Assembly (NCBI RefSeq): GCF_050436995.1 | Contig: NC_134747.1 | Span: 6,145,501-6,209,500 of the forward strand | Length of the DNA stretch: 64,000 nt | Source of the DNA: Anticarsia gemmatalis | Lineage: Eukaryota; Arthropoda; Insecta; Lepidoptera; Erebidae | Direction of reading: 5' to 3' | Shown here: in pieces, positions 60,861 to 64,000 of the stretch | Layout of the letters: every line of letters begins with the position of its first letter | How positions within the stretch are numbered: position 1 is the stretch's first letter | Program-made: the position numbers and the translations under genes | Notes under the pieces: generated by a model | Database searches by the model: none | What the model was told of the DNA's origin: nothing | What the model saw: only the letters and a program-made list of their open reading frames with translations

Positions 60861-61635
60861 CACAAATATAACATGATAATTGATGCATATTGATTTTTTA
60901 TGAACCCCGGTTCAGTACAGACGCATTTGATCGCTACTATACATGATACTCACCAAGATTATTATGATTAATATAGTTTAATATAAAATGTTGTGTACCT
61001 ACATAAATGTATTTTTTAAGACTACGTTCATGATTAGCTTGTAGTCTAGAACCTTCATTATAACATTGATTTATTGAAGCATTGTTACTTATCTCAAGTC
61101 TGCTTTAACTCAAATTATTTTTATTGCAAATTCGAAAGCAGTTACATGCAATCGTTTGAGTTACTTAATCGTAGTGTTAGCATTAATTAAGGCTTTGAGC
61201 TTGTCGGGCCAAGGTTTACTTTGCACCCACACACTTGCAGCCTACTTATAGTTTTTAAACAATCGCTGTCACAAACTTACAAAATAATTTACAAGAATAA
61301 TATTATGTTATGAATCAATTCGACTAATGAACACTTTGATTAACTGTCTGGACTAAATTAACGTGTAAAATAGAAAGACATAAATGGCTAGAAGCATCGA
61401 TATTTTTAAAAATAGCCCAAGAGCAGATTTAATACAACGATCTACACATAATTGCGAGCTTTCATTACAAAAATTGCTACCTAAGCGGTGCACTCTTTTC
61501 AACAATCAAACAAAATGAAAAATTTGATAGAAACAAAATAACATTTTATTAAAAAAATAAATTACAACGAACAACAAAACAAATTCACAGAGATTTAAAT
61601 AACCAAATTCAAACATTTAATTGTTACTTATATTT
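60861..61635. other. Intergenic stretch between the two genes
   Basis: AT-rich, no gene or named repeat recognised. It lies between the GEF promoter and a LINE-like repeat. Confidence 0.6.
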
Positions 61636-62437
61636 AACTAGCTGACCCGCGCAACTTCGTTTGCGTGTATCCCGCTACTTCGACAAATACAGTCAACGCA
61701 CCAACACATATTGGATACTAATTTTCAATTCACAATAACTTCTCTTTCCCTTAACCGCGTTTAAAATATTAAAATGTTTTTTGGTTTCTGTGACTCTTCT
61801 TTGATCGCCCCCCCTATCAGTTTTTGGAAAAAATATTTAGTAAGTATTTATAGGGACGCTGCCCCCGCCGCCGCGGCCGGCCCGTACCGTGCCGCAATAC
61901 TAATATCGTGATATCTCCTAAACTATATGTCTAAATAACACACTGTAAACTGCAAAAATAATCTAAATTAAATGCTCGTGATGATGAATTACTTATTTTG
62001 ATAAGGATATATGTATTATTGGTTATATCACCAGTTAAACATCACCCAACGAATTCAATGTTTTTTTAATACAGAAAAGTAGTTTTTGTGACTTAAATAA
62101 AAAAGCTGGATATATGTCATCGCGGACTTTTTTGTAGAACTAATAAAGACCAATGTTTTTGCTATACATTGTTCTTACTTGTATCCAACGGTATAAGCGG
62201 CACACGCACAAATGCAATCTTCAATTAGATTTTTTTTCTGACTTCTTGGACATAAATCGCTATAACTCAGCTAATATAGTTTCAATGTATTTCAATTATA
62301 TATAAAAACCTGTCGGAGAAAATACTCTTTCTATTAGTGAAAACCGCATCAAAATCCGTTGCGTAGTTTTAAAGTTTTATGCATACGAAGGGACTACAGA
62401 CAAAATGGGCGACTTTGTTTTATACTATGTAGTGACT
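61636..62437 (+). repeat. LINE-like dispersed repeat, about 0.8 kb
   Basis: It begins AACTAGCTGACCCGCGCAAC then TTCGTTTGCG. It ends AAAACCGCATCAAAATCCGT, TGCGTAGTTTTAAAGTTTTA and TTTTATACTATGTAGTGA. Both ends are hallmarks of one abundant lepidopteran repeat as I remember it. A GC-rich tract with GCCCCCGCCGCCGCGGCCGG at about 61861-61900 breaks the AT-rich body. There is no long open frame, so it is non-autonomous or truncated. Confidence 0.65.
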
Positions 62438-62599
62438 AGCGTCATAATTTTGTACATTAACACTCTTATTCATAAAAATGTATGAAGTTATGAAAGGTTT
62501 GTAAAGAGTTTTGTTTCTTTCACTCCTTAGCAAAATTAAAGAAAGAAAGCATATTGTAGTAGTTTTTTAACTAAAATAGGTTTATAGTGTAGTAAATTT

Positions 62600-62754
62600 T
62601 CAGTCCACTTCAAGTTTGCGGAAGGAGCCTTCAATGCCGAACAACGTGGCAGAATTCTTGGGAATGCCGTCGGATCTCTTAGACTCATCGGATCGAGCCT
62701 CCTCTTGTTGTAAGAACCAGTCGCGGTAACTCTCTACTTTAGCTTTCCAGTGAT
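62600..62754 (-). CDS. CRAL-TRIO (Sec14-like) lipid-transfer protein, last exon
   Basis: The acceptor ATTTTCGCAG precedes 62754. The exon completes a split Asp codon, then encodes HWKAKVESYRDWFLQQEEAR and, after SDESKRSDGIPKNSATL, the C-terminus FGIEGSFRKLEVD before TGA. The 'W...yr.wf' helix and 'G.eGSFRKLeVD' ending are well-known features of insect CRAL-TRIO proteins related to alpha-tocopherol transfer protein, clavesin and retinaldehyde-binding protein. These carry hydrophobic ligands such as retinoids, tocopherol or phosphoinositides in the cytosol; the ligand here cannot be told. No clear polyadenylation signal was seen close downstream. Confidence 0.93.
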
Positions 62755-63513
62755 CTGCGAAAATTGCATTTTATCTGAGTTTCTCTATCCGTCATGGCGG
62801 CAGTGTTGAAACATGGCTACATACAACTTGCACGAAAGTTTTTATGTCTCATTCTGCAATTACGCTTACAATTACTTGTTTTATTGATGACTGACAATCT
62901 GAATGTTTTACTTAGTTAGTTCTAGTAGCTAACTAGGTAATACAAAGATATTTCAAGATTTCTCCTAATAATAAAGGTGCTAGTATATCCAAAAATTAAC
63001 TAGCCGTTCTGTTCTGATCCGTTAGCGTAATCGAAAAATAAAAATGTATCATCTCATTTGAATGAGGATAGTATTTTTTGAAGCACATGACTATTGTGGC
63101 TTTAATAAGTACAAAAGTGCGCCTATTTACTCCAGAATTGTTATTTATTTATAGATTATTCAACAAACTGTATACTAACTATGAACAATATGTACTTCTA
63201 ACTATAAATAACTAAATACTTGACATTTTATTGTGATAGATTACCACATACCTAATGCTAATCGGAAACAATATCCCCCAGTAAAATTCCTCTTTTTTTT
63301 ACTAAATTCTGCTCGCGCCTTTGTCCGTCAGAAAATATTTTGTAAAGAGACCAGTAGTAGTATGAAAATCTGGGTACCAAACTCCGTTCAATAGTTTGGG
63401 CCTGATTGAGTCATCAATATCAATCCAAACTTTTGCATTTATAACATAAATGAGAATGTTGTGTTTAAAATAACAAAAAATTCTAAATCTAGTTTCTAAC
63501 GTTGTCCCCTTAC
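62755..63513 (-). other. CRAL-TRIO intron
   Basis: A 759-bp AT-rich GT-AG intron between the last two exons; no features recognised. Confidence 0.9.
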
Positions 63514-63619
63514 CTGTTAGTTCTTGTAATCCACCATCCGTCCCTCCGTATTCAACTGGTAAAATATTCTTTGGTATTGTTTTATACATATCACTATAAT
63601 TTTTATTATGAACTTTTAT
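63514..63619 (-). CDS. CRAL-TRIO protein, penultimate exon (end of lipid-binding domain)
   Basis: The acceptor ATTGTTTACAG precedes 63619 and the donor ACAG|GTAAGG follows 63514. The exon encodes 35 codons plus one base: IKVHNKNYSDMYKTIPKNIL then PVEYGGTDGGLQELT. This is the end of the CRAL-TRIO domain, with the hallmark 'kvH......ly..ip...LP.EYGG..G.l.el'. It joins in phase with the last exon across a 759-bp intron. The N-terminal exons must lie beyond the right edge. The internal Met is not the start. Confidence 0.93.
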
Positions 63620-64000
63620 CTGTAAACAATAATACGGGAATTACAATTCTGTTGGTAAAATCCCTATATGCTTAAAACGATGTGTGGTATTTTTTAATAC
63701 CACAAGTTTTATCACTAGCAAAATCCGGTCGAAAATGTATTTTTGTCATTGTAGTGTTATTACGCTTTAATGATAATATTTGGGAAATATTTTTAAACTT
63801 AATCAAACGTTGATTTACTATAAATTACTTTTTAGTCTTTACTTTTTCACTGCAAGTTATAGGTCCTCTCCTAACGAACGCTTAGACGAAATAGGCTATA
63901 GGTCCGCGTCGAGTGACGTTAACCAAGAACGATTTATGTAATTTAAAGTAAAATCTTACTCTCTTTTTAAGTTTCTCTCCTAAAAATGACTTGAATATCG
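63620..64000 (-). other. CRAL-TRIO intron, continuing past the right edge
   Basis: No coding sequence was seen. It contains a small palindrome, GTGGTATTTTTTAATACCAC (63685-63704). Confidence 0.75.

Overview
This is a eukaryotic, AT-rich (roughly two-thirds A+T by eye) and intron-rich nuclear window, most likely from a moth or butterfly (Lepidoptera). The reasons are short coding exons separated by kilobase introns with GT-AG borders, and remnants of several dispersed repeat families that I remember from lepidopteran genomes. No rRNA, tRNA, CRISPR or prokaryotic signal was found.

Two protein-coding genes are well supported, both on the minus strand. (1) A DH-PH Rho guanine-nucleotide exchange factor of the PLEKHG / puratrophin-1-like group runs from the ATG at 60621 down to a stop at 32913. 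Seven exons were joined by hand. All splice phases agree and give a 761-residue protein: a long, Ser/acidic, disordered N-terminus (one 1157-nt exon), then a DH domain, then a PH domain, then a short tail. The first intron is 13.4 kb. (2) The last two coding exons of a CRAL-TRIO (Sec14-like) lipid-transfer protein lie at 63514-63619 and 62600-62754. They end in the family's typical C-terminus, and the rest of this gene lies beyond the right edge. The two genes are tandem, and about 2 kb of promoter, 5' UTR and repeat sequence separates them.

Two further exon-like segments are weaker. A minus-strand terminal-type exon at 29244-29417 has a good acceptor, a coding-like 57-residue reading frame and a stop. 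A plus-strand segment at 11853-12080 starts with a signal-peptide-like Met exon and ends at a consensus AAC|GTAAGT donor. Neither was assigned to a family.

The left 29 kb is otherwise a gene desert. It has few recognisable transposons and is punctuated by GC-richer blocks, as in a long intron or a regulatory region of a gene outside the window. The GEF introns hold most of the mobile elements. These are a 247-bp hAT-like MITE with an 8-bp target duplication, two copies of a 117-126 bp TTA-flanked MITE, a 218-bp mariner-like MITE, a 93-bp palindrome, LINE-like tails, and two further dispersed families with two and three diverged copies. A 490-bp fold-back element at 2.3-2.8 kb carries nested hairpins built around GCGAAGC. 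I did not find a clearly new biological system; the most distinctive items are this fold-back element, the unassigned 29.3-kb exon and a Ser/acidic insertion inside the DH domain.
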